From Brachycybe producta (Eukaryota; Arthropoda; Diplopoda; Playtdesmida; Andrognathidae): a stretch of DNA of 64,000 nucleotides. Positions 42,300-54,141 of the stretch are shown here, piece by piece. The notes beneath the pieces are model-generated. The model was not told the DNA's origin, ran no database searches, and saw nothing but the letters and a program-made list of their open reading frames with translations. The stretch lies in the NCBI GenBank assembly GCA_036925085.1, contig JAUPFP010000003.1, positions 6,858,479 through 6,922,478 of the forward strand, read 5' to 3'. Within the stretch, counting starts at the first letter, position 1. Each line of letters starts with the position of its first letter. Made by a program: the position numbers and the translations under genes.

Positions 42300-44015
42300 G
42301 TTTTCTTTCAACATCTCTTTGTATGGAACAAATTGTAACAACTACAGATGGAATAGTCAAGCAACTTCTAAAATTAGACTCAAATAAAACCTGTGGTCCA
42401 GATGGGATATATGCTATCATTTTAAAAAATCTTGCACAAAAGTTGGGTCCATACCTTCAGTTAATTTTTCAACAGTTTAGATGTAGGTATTGTACCAGAT
42501 ATGTGGAAATTAGCTAACGTTAGTCCAATTTTTAAATCAAGAGACAAGTCTCAGGTAACTAATTACAGACCCGTGTCTTTAACCGCAATAGTTTGCAAGG
42601 TCCTTGAACATATATATTCCTCCTCAATGAATTTTCTTATGGAAAACAATCTTTTGTGATAACCAGCATTGGTTTCTTCGGGGGCATTCATGTGAAACCC
42701 AGCTTATTCTTTTAGTTGATGACCTTCAGAAAATTTTAGATAAAGGCAGTCAGATAGATTTGGTTTTTCTTGATCTCTGCAAGGCACTTGACACAGTTTC
42801 TGACTCAAAACTAATGACAAAAATTAGTAGGTACGGATTGGGTGAACAGGTGTATAAATGGGTGCATTCTTTTTTTAGTGACAGGAAACAAAGGGTTGTT
42901 GCAGGTGGGTCTGAATCTGACTGGATAGTGGTTACATCAGGGGTTCCTCAGGGTAGTGTGTTGGGTCCACTTCTGTTTCTTTTATATATCAATGACCTCA
43001 GCAGTCAAGTTAGCAGCAATTGCCGGCTATCTGCAGATGATACAATAATTTATCGTGAGGTTACCTCTAACAATGATTGCCATATTATTGATAGTGACTT
43101 GAAAGCAATAGAGGCATGGTGTTCTCAATGGCAACTTCAACTTAATAAGGAAAAATGTTGTGTAATGAGGGTAACTAGGTGAAAGAATCCAATAATATTC
43201 CCATATAGAATAGGGGCCATTCCACTTAATAACATAGATTCTTACAAATATTTGGGGGTAAGGATTACAGCTAAACTTTCTTGGAAGCTGCATATTGAAC
43301 AGATTATTTCCAAGTCTATGCAGATGCTAAGGTTTAGTCAACATGTTCTACGAAGGTGTCCCAGAGAGGTAAAATGTATAGGATATCAATCATTAGTACG
43401 TCCCCATCTAGAATACTGCAGCTCCGTGTGGAATCCCCACACTGCAGACTTAGCTCACTCCATAGAAATGGTCCAACACAGGGCTGCTAGGTTTGTTTGT
43501 GGTAAATATGGAAATGCTGACAGTGTAACTAAAATGCTTTCAGAGCTTGGTTGGGATAGTTTACTTGCAAGACATTCAGATTTTAGACTTGATATCTTTA
43601 ATCGAATGCTAGAAGGCTCTTGCCCTAAACCTACTTCAAGTAAACTTTGCAGGGCATTATATTTGGGTAGGGGTGACCACTCTAACAAAGTTGGAGAGAT
43701 TTTTACACGAACAGATTCTTATTACTGGTCATTTGTTCCTAGGGCGATTCGACAATGGAACTCGCTTGCCGGGGATTTTGTGCAGGGAAAATGTATTTTA
43801 TGGGAGTCATAATTTTTGTTTTGTTTTGATAATGGATATATTTGCAGCATTAAAAAATATTGAAATTGTTGTTGGGTTTATATCAACAGGGTTTTATATT
43901 TTCTGGTTTTGACAATGCATTTTCTATGCTGCACTTGGACCCTTTTCCGTCTGCCATAGGCCTTAATGGCTGCTTGCAGTCATTTTTAAAATTCAAATTC
44001 AAATTATTGTAGGGC
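42300..44015 (+). pseudogene. 5'-truncated LINE (Jockey/CR1-type) inserted into gypsy integrase
   Basis: Plus-strand reverse transcriptase in several broken frames: LLKLDSNKTCGPDG (fingers), FLDLCKALDTV, SGVPQGSVLGPLLFLLYIND, the catalytic box here degenerate as LSADDT, then QLNKEKC, RPHLEYCSSVWNPHT, and the GWDSLLARHSDFRLDIFNRM thumb. Stops occur near 42515, 42657 and 43182. The 3' end (ATTCAAATTCAAATTATT) falls at about 44010 within integrase codons on the opposite strand. It is the same family as 7365-8640, at roughly 90 percent or more similarity by eye. Confidence 0.88.
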
Positions 44016-44730
44016 CACACGGCAGGCCGTAATTTCTCAAACCATTCACGTTCGCTATTCACTATTCGTACGCTCCGTAAGCCCATTAGCTTGCGGATGG
44101 TATGCTGTCGTGTGGTGCTGCGCTATATTAGTGCTCCCTGAACTTTCGCAAAACCTTGCTACAGAACCGAGATGAGATCTTGTCGGTGTGCCATACACCG
44201 ACAAGATCTCATCTTTCAGCGGCCGTAGCCCTTCGTATTGCCTTCGCCACACCGTACCAGGTGAAGTAGTCCACAATGATCAAAACATAGGTGACTCCAC
44301 CCATGAACGCAGGAAACGGCCCCACAAAGTCCATTCCCCAGGCATGAACTGGGTACTCTGGAACAAACGGTTGCAAGAATCCTTGAGCTCTTGCGAACTG
44401 TCATACTCTGACACGTTTCAAGCCTAACCAGTAGAAACGAGTACGTAACCGTTGGTAGGTCTTGTACTCTCCGAAGTGACCAGCTTCGGAGCTATCGTGC
44501 AACTTCCGCAAGCCGAAGGTTTGACAACACAGTTCTAGTGCGATCCTGTATGGATTTGATGGTATACAGAAGCCTGTTTGCCATCACGAACTTGAACCTT
44601 AAGTTCGAGTCGGGGTCAGTGAAGAGCTCACGCTTCACCTTGGAGCACAAATTATCATTGGCCTGCTCCATAACCCAATCAATCTCAGATGGAACTCGGT
44701 AAATGACATCACAAAGTCCCGGTTAAAGAT
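44016..44730 (-). pseudogene. Gypsy family B integrase relic
   Basis: The minus strand reads HHTTAYHPQANGLTERTNSE, the conserved end of the DDE core (Y-H-P-Q-x-N-G-x-x-E-R), then SEREWFEKLRPAVWPYN at the LINE junction. Further upstream are pieces around 44216-44404. A 20-bp inverted duplication at 44170-44214 interrupts the core between the catalytic residues. It is non-functional. Confidence 0.75.
44170..44214. repeat. Perfect 20-bp hairpin in the integrase relic
   Basis: The arms AGATGAGATCTTGTCGGTGT (44170-44189) and its exact complement (44195-44214) flank the loop GCCAT. It sits inside a coding relic, where an inverted duplication is not expected. Confidence 0.9.
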
Positions 44731-45512
44731 TTAAGGTCGGAATTTACCCATGGCAAACATGATTGCCAAGCATTCCTGCTCGGTGACACTATACCGTGTT
44801 TCAGATCCCTTCATGTGACGGCTATCGTAGGCCAGAACCCGAGGAGCTTTGTCCTCAGGTAACTTCTGGTATACTACGACACCTAGACCATACCCACTCA
44901 CATCGGTGTGAATTAACACCGCACCATGTGGATCATACATGGTCCCGGGTCCGGAGCAACTCCCTCGGCACTTGCTATGTGACCGAGATATTTGACCTTG
45001 TCAAAACCGAAGAAACACTTTGGCTGGAGTTTCAGCTCCGCCGCTCGTAACAGTCTCAGGAGAGTACCTAAGCGTTTGAGAAACTGCTCAAAGGTGTTCC
45101 CGAAGACGATAATATCGTCCAGGTACACCAAGCAGCTCTCCCACTTATGTCCCACCAACAAGGGGTCTAACGCTCTTTGCATAGTGACAGGAGCATTGAA
45201 AAGTCCAAAAGGCATTTTTCGAAACTCAAACAGACCTTGAGAGCAAATGAATGCTGTCTTCTCAATGTCTTGCTCCGTCATCCTGACCTGCCAGTAACCA
45301 CTAGCAAGGTCCAGTGTTGCAAAATACTTTGCTCCAGCTAGCGAATCGAGGGCATCATCGCTGCGAGGTAGCAGGTACTGATCCGCCTTTGTCTGGGCGT
45401 TCAGTCTCCAATAGTCCACACAAAAACGAAAGCCACCATCCTTCTTGCAAACAAGTAAGATAGGCCTTGTGTACGGACTATGTGAAGGTTGGATTACCCC
45501 TGCATCCAACAT
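44731..45512 (-). pseudogene. Gypsy family B reverse transcriptase / RNase H relic
   Basis: The minus-strand RT spans 45512-44913: SPYTRPILLVCKKDGGFRFC, DYWRLNAQT, DLASGYWQV, MPFGLFNAP, the catalytic LVYLDD and YLGHIAS. It passes by a frameshift near 44930 into RNase H (VLIHTDVSGYGLGVVV, then ETRYSVTEQECLA). D-R-L has become Y-W-R-L and TDAS has become TDVS, signs of decay. It is followed on the minus strand by the integrase relic, giving the Ty3/gypsy order. Confidence 0.85.
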
Positions 45513-46146
45513 TTTCGCTACCTCTTCTCTCTCGAACTAACCCACCAGTATCAATCGTATGGTCGACGTGCGGGGTTCCCCCAGCTCTGTATAATCGAAC
45601 AGGAGTGAACAAGTTGAGGACTCTGCGTCCTTTTCTGGTCGCCCCTCTCAACTTAGGCGGAAGCCCACATGTCCGGCCATCTCCATGAGTGGGGTCTCCC
45701 CCTCTCAACTTAGATGGACCGTTAAGTCCCACCACCAGGGCTGCCTCGACAGCTTGAGTTGTCACCACACCCTCCCCTGTTTCCAGGACAATGGGTACGT
45801 CGGTGACGTTCTCAAGCCAGATGTCGTAAGTGCCTTCTTCTGTGGCTTTGGCAATTCCTGCCACCGCCAACAGACCATGGCCACCTAAGGCTTTACGATG
45901 GGGCTCAACGAGAAGGAGCTGTCCAGGGCCAGCATGCTCTACCAAGCTCACGGAAACTATTTTCTGCTCATGAGCTGATAGCCATATGTTCTCCAACAGT
46001 CGTAGGAAACAAACTTTGCCACTCCTAATTGGAAAACTGGTCTCGGCGAGTGCGGGCAATACAACGTCGACCCATCTATCCACCTTTTCAGGATCCGCAG
46101 GCATCCCTTCCGGTATCCCGAAACGAGGGAGTAGCAGAGGCTCCAC
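45478..46146 (-). pseudogene. Family B region between protease and reverse transcriptase
   Basis: A minus-strand frame of 222 codons: LLPRFGIPEGMPADPEKVDR, then VSVSLVEHAGPGQLLLVEPH, KALGGHGLLAVAGIAKATEE and VVTTQAVEAALVVGL. The same stretch, clearly homologous, occurs at 50321-50900. It resembles the beta-rich protease/RT linker of gypsy elements (V-P-A-x-S...G...L-V-E-P). Frame breaks occur on both sides. Confidence 0.65.
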
Positions 46147-46278
46147 TTGAATTGTGAAGCTTTGCCAATGCCTTCGCTAACGAGTTTGGAAGGTGTACCG
46201 AAGTACCCTGCAAGGCCTGGTCGGCCAGTGCTCGCATAAGAGCATCTGGATGTGCTACCAGGATGCTACCTGGATGTC

Positions 46279-46641
46279 TTACCAGAAATATATTTTCCAG
46301 CTCACGATGTCCAACATCAACCCAAACCGAGAAGCCAGGTCAACACCTATAATGGCTTCTCCTTTACCCTCAATGAGAAGATGGGTTTGTATGGACCTCA
46401 CGTGGATTGACACATCCATGTACATGACTCCTATCATGATGGAGTACCTGCCCATGCCCGTCAGGCATGAGGGGAGGTTAACCTGGACTGGTAACCACAT
46501 CTCCTGTGCCACCGACATGCTCATAATTGAAACCTTGGCCCTGGTGTCGACAATCGACTCGACCAGCCGATTGTTCATAGGCACCAGTAACCGTGGTGCC
46601 CCATGCAAATAAGCACGGCTTTGCAATTCCGGAACGGGCAA
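46279..46641 (-). pseudogene. Family B aspartic protease relic
   Basis: The minus strand reads NRLVESIVDTRAKVSIMS, where DTGA has become DTRA, then LLIEGKGEAIIGVDLASRFG (an I-G-V-D-x-x-x-x-x-G end block). The loss of the active-site Gly indicates a dead enzyme. The homologous copy near 51034-51100 keeps VDTGADVS. Confidence 0.75.
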
Positions 46642-46644
46642 CCG

Positions 46645-48465
46645 TCATGGCCCAACATTGCTTCTCCGAGCCTCATCCGTCTTCCCATCCTCAAGAGATG
46701 GTCGTACCGGATGCTCGGGGGTCTGGCTTCCAGTCTCCAAACCAGACCTACCAGGCCTGGGCAACAGCATGGGTGCACCCGCACCTGAAGCCCTCGCAAT
46801 GCCCATACCGTCCAAACCTTCTCCCCTGCGAACAGGGAAGAAAGGTGCCACCCAACTCTCCAGTTGGGCTAGCACAGCTTCCAATGTGGGGCATGGCTTC
46901 GGAAACACCCAAGGGGTAATTTCCGGGTCCGCAGACCTCGCCAGAGGCATCCCTGCTTCATGCAGGATACCCACGTACTTGGACGCTGAACGAAGACGTA
47001 CTTGGACACTGCCCGAAGGTACGTTTCTTCCTCACTTTGCCGGGCACCTGTTTTTAAGCAATCCCGGTCGACTGTAGCTCAGTTCTGCAGCGACCGGTGC
47101 CGGTTTGACGAGGGTGCACCATCGTCTCTGGCAACAGGTAGATAGAACATCTGTCCATCAATACAGATACTCCCAGCTCTGCAGTACCACGGGTGCTAGA
47201 CCTGGTATGTACCGCATCACCGGACTTTTGCCCGGTGATACTCTGGTAACCTCTCCTTGGGCAACAGCCTTTGGACAGTCCTTAAGGTGACCCATCTGGT
47301 TACACTGAAACCATGGACCTGGTTGCCTACGAATAGGACCTCCACCAGCTGTCTGGCCGGACCCTGATAGGGTCGCTGTGGACTTATTTCCACCCTGGCT
47401 CTGCCACTTCGACTTTTTACCCTTTTGCCCTCCGGTCTTGGCAGTAGCTCTGTCCGATTTGGACGGTGCCACTGCCTTCGCACCCGAAAGGTTAGAAGAC
47501 GTAGCAGAGCCCTTTGGCTGTGCCAAGCACCAGAGGCCTTGGCCGTAGCCTTGGTCCCTGGTACCGTGAAGGTACAGGCAGGTAACTCTCCTGCCGTCAG
47601 CATGTCGGCCTCAACCAATATTGCCTTAGTGGTAAAGTTGATTACCGTCTCGGCCTTGAATCCCAGAGATCCGAGAATCGCCGGCTGAAGTTTCTTCTTG
47701 AACCGAAGGAGTCGACAACTCGTCCTCACGAGGAGAAACTCTTTCCACTAGCTCAATGAAGCACCAGTAGAACGCCTAGAGTGGTTCCGCAGGCCCCTGC
47801 ATCATCGCTTCGAAATGGTCGCAACAGGCCTGAGCCCGATTGTTGGTTCCAAAGCACTGAAACATGGCCTGCCTCAGCTCCGGCCAGGTCAGGTTCGGCT
47901 CAAACTCCACCAAACTGGCGTAGTACTCTTCAGCCAGACCATCAAGCAGATATACGTCAGAAAACTGCACCTGGCCTCATCCGTCCAGCATTGAGCCCGA
48001 GCTTTGGCTTCGAACTGCCGGAGAAAAAGCATCATGTCCTGTCGTCCATCATACCGAATGAACGAGTGGACAGGGTTGAAAAACCCAAACGCTTGGACCT
48101 CTGATGGGACAGCCGGTGCAGGCGTCCACGGCACGTACTTACCCACCATGGTGCCCTGCTCCGGTTCCCCGAAGTCTCAGCATAAGGCTCAGCATCCGTG
48201 GGATCCACCAAGTGGACTCGTGGTCGCTGAACGGCCAGAGGAACTCTCCAACCAACTCCCACAGGAGCGGTCCAAGTTCTTCCTGGAGGCATCCCCCCTG
48301 GTGCACAAGCAATGGCGAAAACTCCGGTTGCCCTTCCATGGAAATTGCACCCTGCAACCGCAGGCGGTCAATCCCACGGGCAACCGACCGGAGTTGTTCC
48401 ATGGACATCGACACCAACCATGATGCCGTGTCCACCAAAGAACCAAACTGGGACTCAGTCCTCAC
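46645..48465 (-). pseudogene. Family B gag relic with one zinc knuckle
   Basis: Minus-strand segments in order: the N-terminal part at 48465-48139, AFGFFNPVHSFIRYDGRQDM near 48080, capsid-like LAEEYYASLVEFEPNLTWPE near 47920, a basic linker 47526-47320, and the knuckle WFQCNQMGHLKDC near 47310 (C-x2-C has lost its first Cys, Trp-Phe-Gln-Cys; compare CFGCNQMGHLWKDC in the second copy at about 51710). Several frameshifts. The 52294-51373 copy is homologous. Confidence 0.7.
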
Positions 48466-48849
48466 TGTCCAACCGGATGGGAGGCGGTGGAAGTCAACAG
48501 GCCGGCCATCAGCCGTATGCCTATCCCAGCCGGAGTTCTTCCAACTACTTCTTCACTGTCCAACAATGCTCCACCGGAGACATTGCTACCACTGTGCTGG
48601 TGCACCATCACAAAGTCTCCAGTTGGAGGTTGGTCCGCAGGGACCCCCTATGGCCCCTCGCTTCGTGGAACCACTGTAACCATTCCCGCCAACAGCACCC
48701 CCAACTGGCCGAAAACCACGGCCGACGGTGCGGGAATGCAACTCCAACCCCTTCATTAGATCGCTCCCCCGACCAGACATCGGAGAAATGGGGTCCTGGC
48801 CAATTTCCACCGTGCGAACACCGGAAGAAATGGCCACCCACTCTAATGA

Positions 48850-49400
48850 GGGAACCTACCGTGAAATCCGGTGAATTTACTGACAAAAGTCCGTAAAACA
48901 CCGTCAAACAACGGTAGAACCGTAAACTACCACGGTGTCACGGACAAAAGTCCGTGTCCCATGGTCAGATTTACGTTGGAGTCTTATTATCATTTTCGAC
49001 AGGTGATATACGGACAAAAGTCCGTTATTCACTGTCTAACTTTTGGTAAAAAACCTTTTCACTGTCCTCGAATGGAGATACATGGACACAGGTCCGTAAT
49101 CTACCGTCCACCAACGGTGAAACTCCCATTTTACCGTGTTCGACCGGTGATACACGGACAAAAGTTCGTAATACACCGTCTACTTACGGTAAAAAGCACC
49201 TTTTTAGTGTTCTACAGGTCACGCACGTTAACCACCGTACTACCGGTATACTGACAGTAAAAACAACCGTTATCCTGCATTCGAACGGTCCTACACGATC
49301 AACCACCGTGTTCACCGTCCTACTTACGGATAACCGAGGGCTTTCCCCGGTAACCACCGCGGTATCACAGACAAACCGTCCGTGTCCCACGGTCCTTTAC
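48850..49400 (-). repeat. Hairpin-array leader of family B copy 1
   Basis: Repeated ACGGACAAAAGTCCGT-type inverted words (near 48884, 48943, 49012, 49083, 49155 and 49370) are separated by CCACGGT and ACGGTAAAAC words about 60-75 bp apart. It lies between the PBS (49536) and gag on the minus strand, that is, in the 5' leader of the genomic RNA, where it would fold into a string of stems. Confidence 0.8.
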
Positions 49401-49509
49401 CAGACTACTACGCCCTAAGCCGTGATCTGCCGTAATTACATGAAAAAAATGTCCACGCCCTACCGGCGTACACAATTCCGGTCAAACCGACCGCACAAGA
49501 GAGGTTGGC

Positions 49510-49580
49510 GGTAGCACTACCCAGCACCTCCACCAATTGTAACGACCCGACTTGGTCGTCACAACACCCCGGCAAGTTTT
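49510..49580 (-). repeat. LTR stub and PBS of family B copy 1
   Basis: TGTAACGACCCG at 49538 is the inner end of a family B LTR in minus orientation, preceded (on its minus-strand downstream side) by TTGGTGGAGGTGCTGGGTA. Only about 40 bp of LTR remain before the sequence becomes the 3' ORF relic of the neighbouring copy. Confidence 0.65.
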
Positions 49581-50230
49581 ACCCAACTTACTGCCATGGC
49601 CGACAGGAAGTTCCCTTGTTTTGAGCGGGCTCCGAGCGGGTATTCCCTGCAGGGGAGGGAACTCTGCAGCCCGGCACTCAAACTCCTGTCACTCACTTGC
49701 ACCGACCACACGTGCGATCTGTCAGTGCAAACTTGCTGTCTGAGCTTGAAGCCATTTGAGCTTGTCTTCCAAGCTCTCAGGCTTCCGAGGTTCGAAGGCC
49801 TTTCCTCGACCAGAGGATCTGGCCTTCTTGCCTCTTCAGCTTTCGGCAATTGGTGGGATGTGAGGGCAGGACCTTTTTTGTCCCTTGCCACCACCACCCA
49901 CAGATTTTCCCATTTTACCGTAAGCGGGAATTGGAGGCTGGGCAGCCTTCTCCGCTCGCTGGTCCCTTTTCGGGTTGTCCGACTGCCAGCCTGAGCTACT
50001 GCCTCGGGCGGACCTGAGACAGCAGCCGGCTTCTCTGGCCAGGCAGCCCCTGGACAACCGTCAGGGCGGGTGAAAGGTTCAGCTCGAAGCCCTAGAGCAG
50101 GCGTGAACTTCTTCAACGCCTCCTCCTGAGCATTGAGCTTAGCCTCTCTCTCTGCGAGAGCCTTGGAGCAGTGATCCGTGATCCGTGAGCAGTGATCCGT
50201 GCAGCTCCGGACTTCTTCTTGCGCTTCTTT
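49581..50230 (-). pseudogene. Family B 3' ORF (ORF-C) relic
   Basis: It is homologous to 63600-64000: GTTTTGAGCGG.CTCCG, GCAGGGGAGGGAACTC and the GGTGTGAGGGC.GGAC blocks are shared. The minus strand reads EKAAQPPIPAYGKMGKSVGG near 49920, equivalent to the MGKSVSGGG start region of the 63924 copy. It is broken by several frameshifts. It lies directly after the protease/linker region here because pol has been deleted. Confidence 0.6.
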
Positions 50231-50320
50231 GCGCCGTCCTTCCCCGCGGGTCTTCCCCTCTCAACTTAGACGGCTCTTCCAGCCCTACCACAAGGGCAGC
50301 CTCCACAGCTTGAGCCGTGG

Positions 50321-51100
50321 CTACACCCTCTCCTGTTTCCAGGGCAATAGGTGCATTTCCCACGTTTTCAAGCAGATATCGTACGTGCCAAGCCGGTTAG
50401 CTGCAGCGATACCTGCTACGGCTAACACACCACGTCCACCCAAGGCTTTTCGGTGCGGCTCCACGAGAAGCAACTGGCCAGGGCCGGCATGCTCTACCAA
50501 CATCACAAATACGACACGTCGTACGTGGGCTGGCAGCCAGACATTCTCCCTCAGTCGCAGAGAACAAACTTCTCCGCGCCCAATAGAGGTTCTGGTCTCG
50601 GGCAGCTCTGGTGAAACAATGTTCACCCACCCGTCAACCTTCTCGAGTGCAGGCGGATCCACTGGGAGTTGCTGTCCCGGAGGCAAAGCCCCTGGCGGTC
50701 GAATCGCTTCCACCTCCCTAGGTTCCTCAAGCGCTCGATCGGTGAATGCAGCTTGGAGGGCATCTGGATGTGCAGTCCAGACATCCTCCCAGAAGTAAAC
50801 CTTATGGTGCACGATATCTACCATCAAGCCGAAGCACGAGGCGTGATCAACGCCCAACAACGCTTCGCCCTCTTTTACCAAAAGGAGAAGCACCTTGATG
50901 GTTTTCTTGTGGATGGTCAATTCCACATTTGTGACCCCTACTACCTCGATGGAGTGCCCACCCATTCCAAGAAGAAATGAAGGAACCGCCAGTTCCTCTA
51001 TAGGCAACTCCTTTACTTGTGCCACCGTAATGCTTAGGACGACACGTCGGCCCCGGTGTCTACGATCATCTCCAAGAGATGATCGCCTATCGACACCCAC
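50321..51100 (-). pseudogene. Family B protease end and linker, copy 2
   Basis: 259 codons on the minus strand. The N-terminal 20 residues are out of frame. Then VVLSITVAQVKELPIEELAV, VELTIHKKTIKV, EALLGVDHASCFGLM (end block of the protease) and the linker FVMLVEHAGPGQLLLVEPHR. In the adjacent frame just upstream (51034-51363) lies VGSPRVWVSIGDHLLEMIVD followed by TGAD, so the active site is present but displaced by a frameshift. Confidence 0.7.
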
Positions 51101-51372
51101 ACGCGTGGTGAACCTACGTCGTAGGCCCGGCTCTGAAGCTCAGGAATGGGAACCCGCGGGTTCCCACCATCGACCTTCTGCCTCCCGTCCACCTTACCGT
51201 CCACACCGGACGGTAATTCCAGACGTGCAGAAGACTGGGCCAGTCTCAGAAACCAGCGACTTCCCAGGCACAACAGGAGGTATGGGCGCACCAACTCCTC
51301 CCGCCTGCTCGATGAGCGCACGATCCAGCACCTCACCACTAGGCATGTAGGGTGAGGGGGCAAACCAGCGAT

Positions 51373-52294
51373 TCAGCTGGCTGCACACGGCCTCCAATGT
51401 GTAGCATGGCGATGGAAATACCCACTGGGTAATTTCCGGGTCCGCAGACCTTGCCAGAGGCACCCCTGCCTTACGCAGGGGTCCGGTGACCGGCGGCGGT
51501 TTAACGAGGATTTCTCCTCGTCCTCCACGAGTCGATAGTAGAACTGGCCATAATGAACGGTGGCCAGGTACTTCCGACCCTCCAGCCACACTGGCGCAAT
51601 GCCAGCGGTTGGCTGGAGCTTCTGACTTTCGTCAGGCACCACTCTGGCAATCTGCCCTTTGGCCGCAGCCTTCAGACAATCCTTCCACAGGTGACCCATC
51701 TGGTTACACCCGAAACAAGGACCCAGTCGCCAGAGTGAATATCCTGCACGGTCTGCACTTCGAGGCATTGCCGCCGGCTGACCTACACCAGAGCCTGCCG
51801 TCCATCCAGCGCTGAGCTCAGGTTTTCGCTTCGAACTTGCGGAGAAAAGGCATCAAGTCCTCTCTGCCGTCGTAACGAGCAAACAAGTGGACCGGGTTAA
51901 AAAACCCGAACGCCTGAACCTCTGCTGGAACCGCTGGAGTGGGCGTCCAAGCAGCGACGCTAACCCTGCGAGGCTGCCTGCTCCGGTTCCCCGAAACGTC
52001 AGACTCGGACTCAGCTTCCGAGGGTTTCATCAACTTAACCCTCGGCTGCTGTCCGGGTGCAGGAGGAGCTCCCCGGCCCATCCCCCTCGGAGATAGCCTA
52101 GGTGCTTCCCGCAGAGGTTCCCGCCTGGCCTGCACCAGCGGTACCTCCTCCCGTGCGCTTTCACACACGGGCGACAGTGAACACTCGGGCACAACCCTCG
52201 GTTCGACCACCGACCGAGACAGCCGTCCTTCCAACCGAAGGACATCTATCCCGTAAGCGATCTCCCTGAGTTGCTGCTCGGAGAGCGTGGCCAA
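51373..52294 (-). pseudogene. Family B gag relic, copy 2
   Basis: The minus strand from 52294: LREIAYGIDVLRLEGRLSRS, a Pro/Arg-rich region, then EVQAFGFFNPVHLFARYDGR, DLMPFLRKFEAK. The next segment, 51768-51373, holds CFGCNQMGHLWKDC, a complete CCHC knuckle, and then a protease-side linker. The capsid segment present in copy 1 at 47900-48000 is missing between them, a deletion of several hundred bases. Confidence 0.75.
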
Positions 52295-52669
52295 AAAGGC
52301 CCGGCCTCACGTGCAGTCTCATCCGGGATCTCCAACAAGTCCCTAAGGGGCTGACCGCCCCGTCGAACCGGACGGGCGGCGGTGGAAGCTTGGACAATTG
52401 GCAGCGACCGATAGTCATCCCCGATGAGATCACCATCAGATTCACTGTCTTCCAACGGGTATTCTCCCGGAAGAATGTCACAGCGGCGTTTCCACACCGT
52501 GACCCAGTCCTCCGGGAAATCCCCGCCTACGCTACCGCTTCGTTCCCCTGTTTCCAGGGGATCTCCGCATTCCGCCCCCAAGGGGACGGTTGACTACGCG
52601 GCCGCGTAGCTCCAAACCTGCGTCTGCACCAAGTTCCCGACCTCTTGTCGGTACTTTTGGGGCTGGCTC

Positions 52670-53340
52670 CATTTTTCACCGTAAACGAACGGTAAAATCT
52701 GGACAAAGCCACCAGATAACGGGTTTCCACCGTCGAAAACGGTAAACTCACGAACAAAAGTCCGTAAAATACCGTAATGAACGGAGGGAACCGTGCGAAA
52801 CCGCGGTATCACGGACAAAAGTCCGTGTCCCACGGTAATGTACGGTCAGAGTTTAACCTTACCGGTTTCTACCGCGGTATAACGGACAAAAGTCCATTTC
52901 CCACGGTGTATTTCTCGGTAAAACCTTTTACCACTTTCTACCACGGATCAACGGACAGAAGTCCGTACACCACGGTGTACTTGCGGTAAAACACCGTACA
53001 CCACCGAAAACCACGGTACCGCGGACCGTAGTCCGTGCCCCACGGAAGTTCGACGGTAAATTTACTGTTAACCACGGTACAACGGACCGAAGTCCGTTCC
53101 CCACAGTAAATCACAGTAAAAATACGGTTAACTGCGGTAGATTTACCGTTCACCACGGTATAACGAACCAGTGTCCGTTCCCCAAGGTGAATAACGGTAA
53201 ATATACGGTAAAACGGTGGTTTACGCCGCTGTCCCACGGACCAAAGTCCGCGCCCAGTGGCGTACTCTCACCGCACGGTGATTCGACCGACTAAATGGTC
53301 GAATACACGGTAAATCACCGTGCGAGAGGCGGGGTACAGG
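52670..53340 (-). repeat. Hairpin-array leader of family B copy 2
   Basis: Eight inverted words of the ACGGACAAAAGTCCGT type start near 52751, 52811, 52882, 52951, 53021, 53082, 53163 and 53236. Spacing is 60-81 bp and spacers are built of ACGGTAAA and CCACGGT. The stems keep pairing while changing sequence (GGACAAAAGTCC, GGACCGTAGTCC, GGACCGAAGTCC), hinting at selection or gene conversion for structure. It is located between PBS and gag. Confidence 0.85.
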
Positions 53341-54141
53341 TACCCGGCGCCTCCACCAATTGTAATGTCCCGCCGGACCGTTAGAATACCCCGGTAAATT
53401 CAAACGCCCACGAAACACCAGACGTAAAAACTTACCGTCAACCGGCTCCTTACGGGGATGGGACCGTACCCGTAGCCGCCTCTCCCACGGTGTTCCTCTT
53501 GGGATGTGTCGGCTCCAGGAGCCACCTACGACGAAAAACCACGCCGCCACGCTGAGAATATCGTGGTAGAACGACGGTTCTACCGCGAGCCGACACAAGC
53601 ACCGGCCGAAACAAGTCGACAAAGACGGTGGCGTTGACCCCAACCCGAACAACCCACCCTCCGCAGTACTCCCATACATACACGGACACAAAGTAAGCGA
53701 TGAATAGTGTTTTATTACACTTATGATGTAATGAACGATGATAATAGAAGATGGCAGTATTATTTACACATTGGCTGGATAATCCATCCAGCCAACACCC
53801 ATAAATATACAATAGGCCTAATGGCCAAGGCACAAAAGAATAAGATGAGCTGGACAGTGGAGGTCTCCTTTACCTCCACCCACAGGTCTAGTCCTTACAG
53901 CTGCCAACAACACACTGCCCCGATCCTGTGGTTGACTAGGCCACAGGAAACCTCCAGGCAACTCCACCTGGAGAGGACAGAGGTCACATGTGACCTCTCA
54001 CCCATAGACTTCATGGTGAGAGGTCTGCTGGCACCAAAATGGCGTCTGACCTAACAGAATACTGTAGCTGTCAGGCAGACCACCATAGGGAAATTCGTCT
54101 GCTCAATCAAAATTTAAAATTGAGCAGACCAGGTTGCCACA
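53341..54141 (-). repeat. 5' LTR and PBS of family B copy 2
   Basis: The LTR covers 53361-54141 (781 bp), TGTAATGTCCC to GTTGCCACA on the plus strand. The adjoining 53358-53343 reads TGGTGGAGGCGCCGGG on the minus strand, in the place of a primer-binding site. The hairpin leader and gag follow in minus orientation, so this is the 5' LTR of the copy. Confidence 0.85.

Noticed and set aside
48104..48896. Plus-strand ORFs of 190 codons in the gag region
   Set aside because: Shadows opposite the minus-strand gag relic in GC-rich DNA; no motif, whereas the minus strand carries gag homology shared with 51818-52294.
48850..49400. CRISPR-like array
   Set aside because: Repeats are inverted, imperfect and vary in spacing, the DNA is eukaryotic and no cas genes are present; it is a retrotransposon leader.
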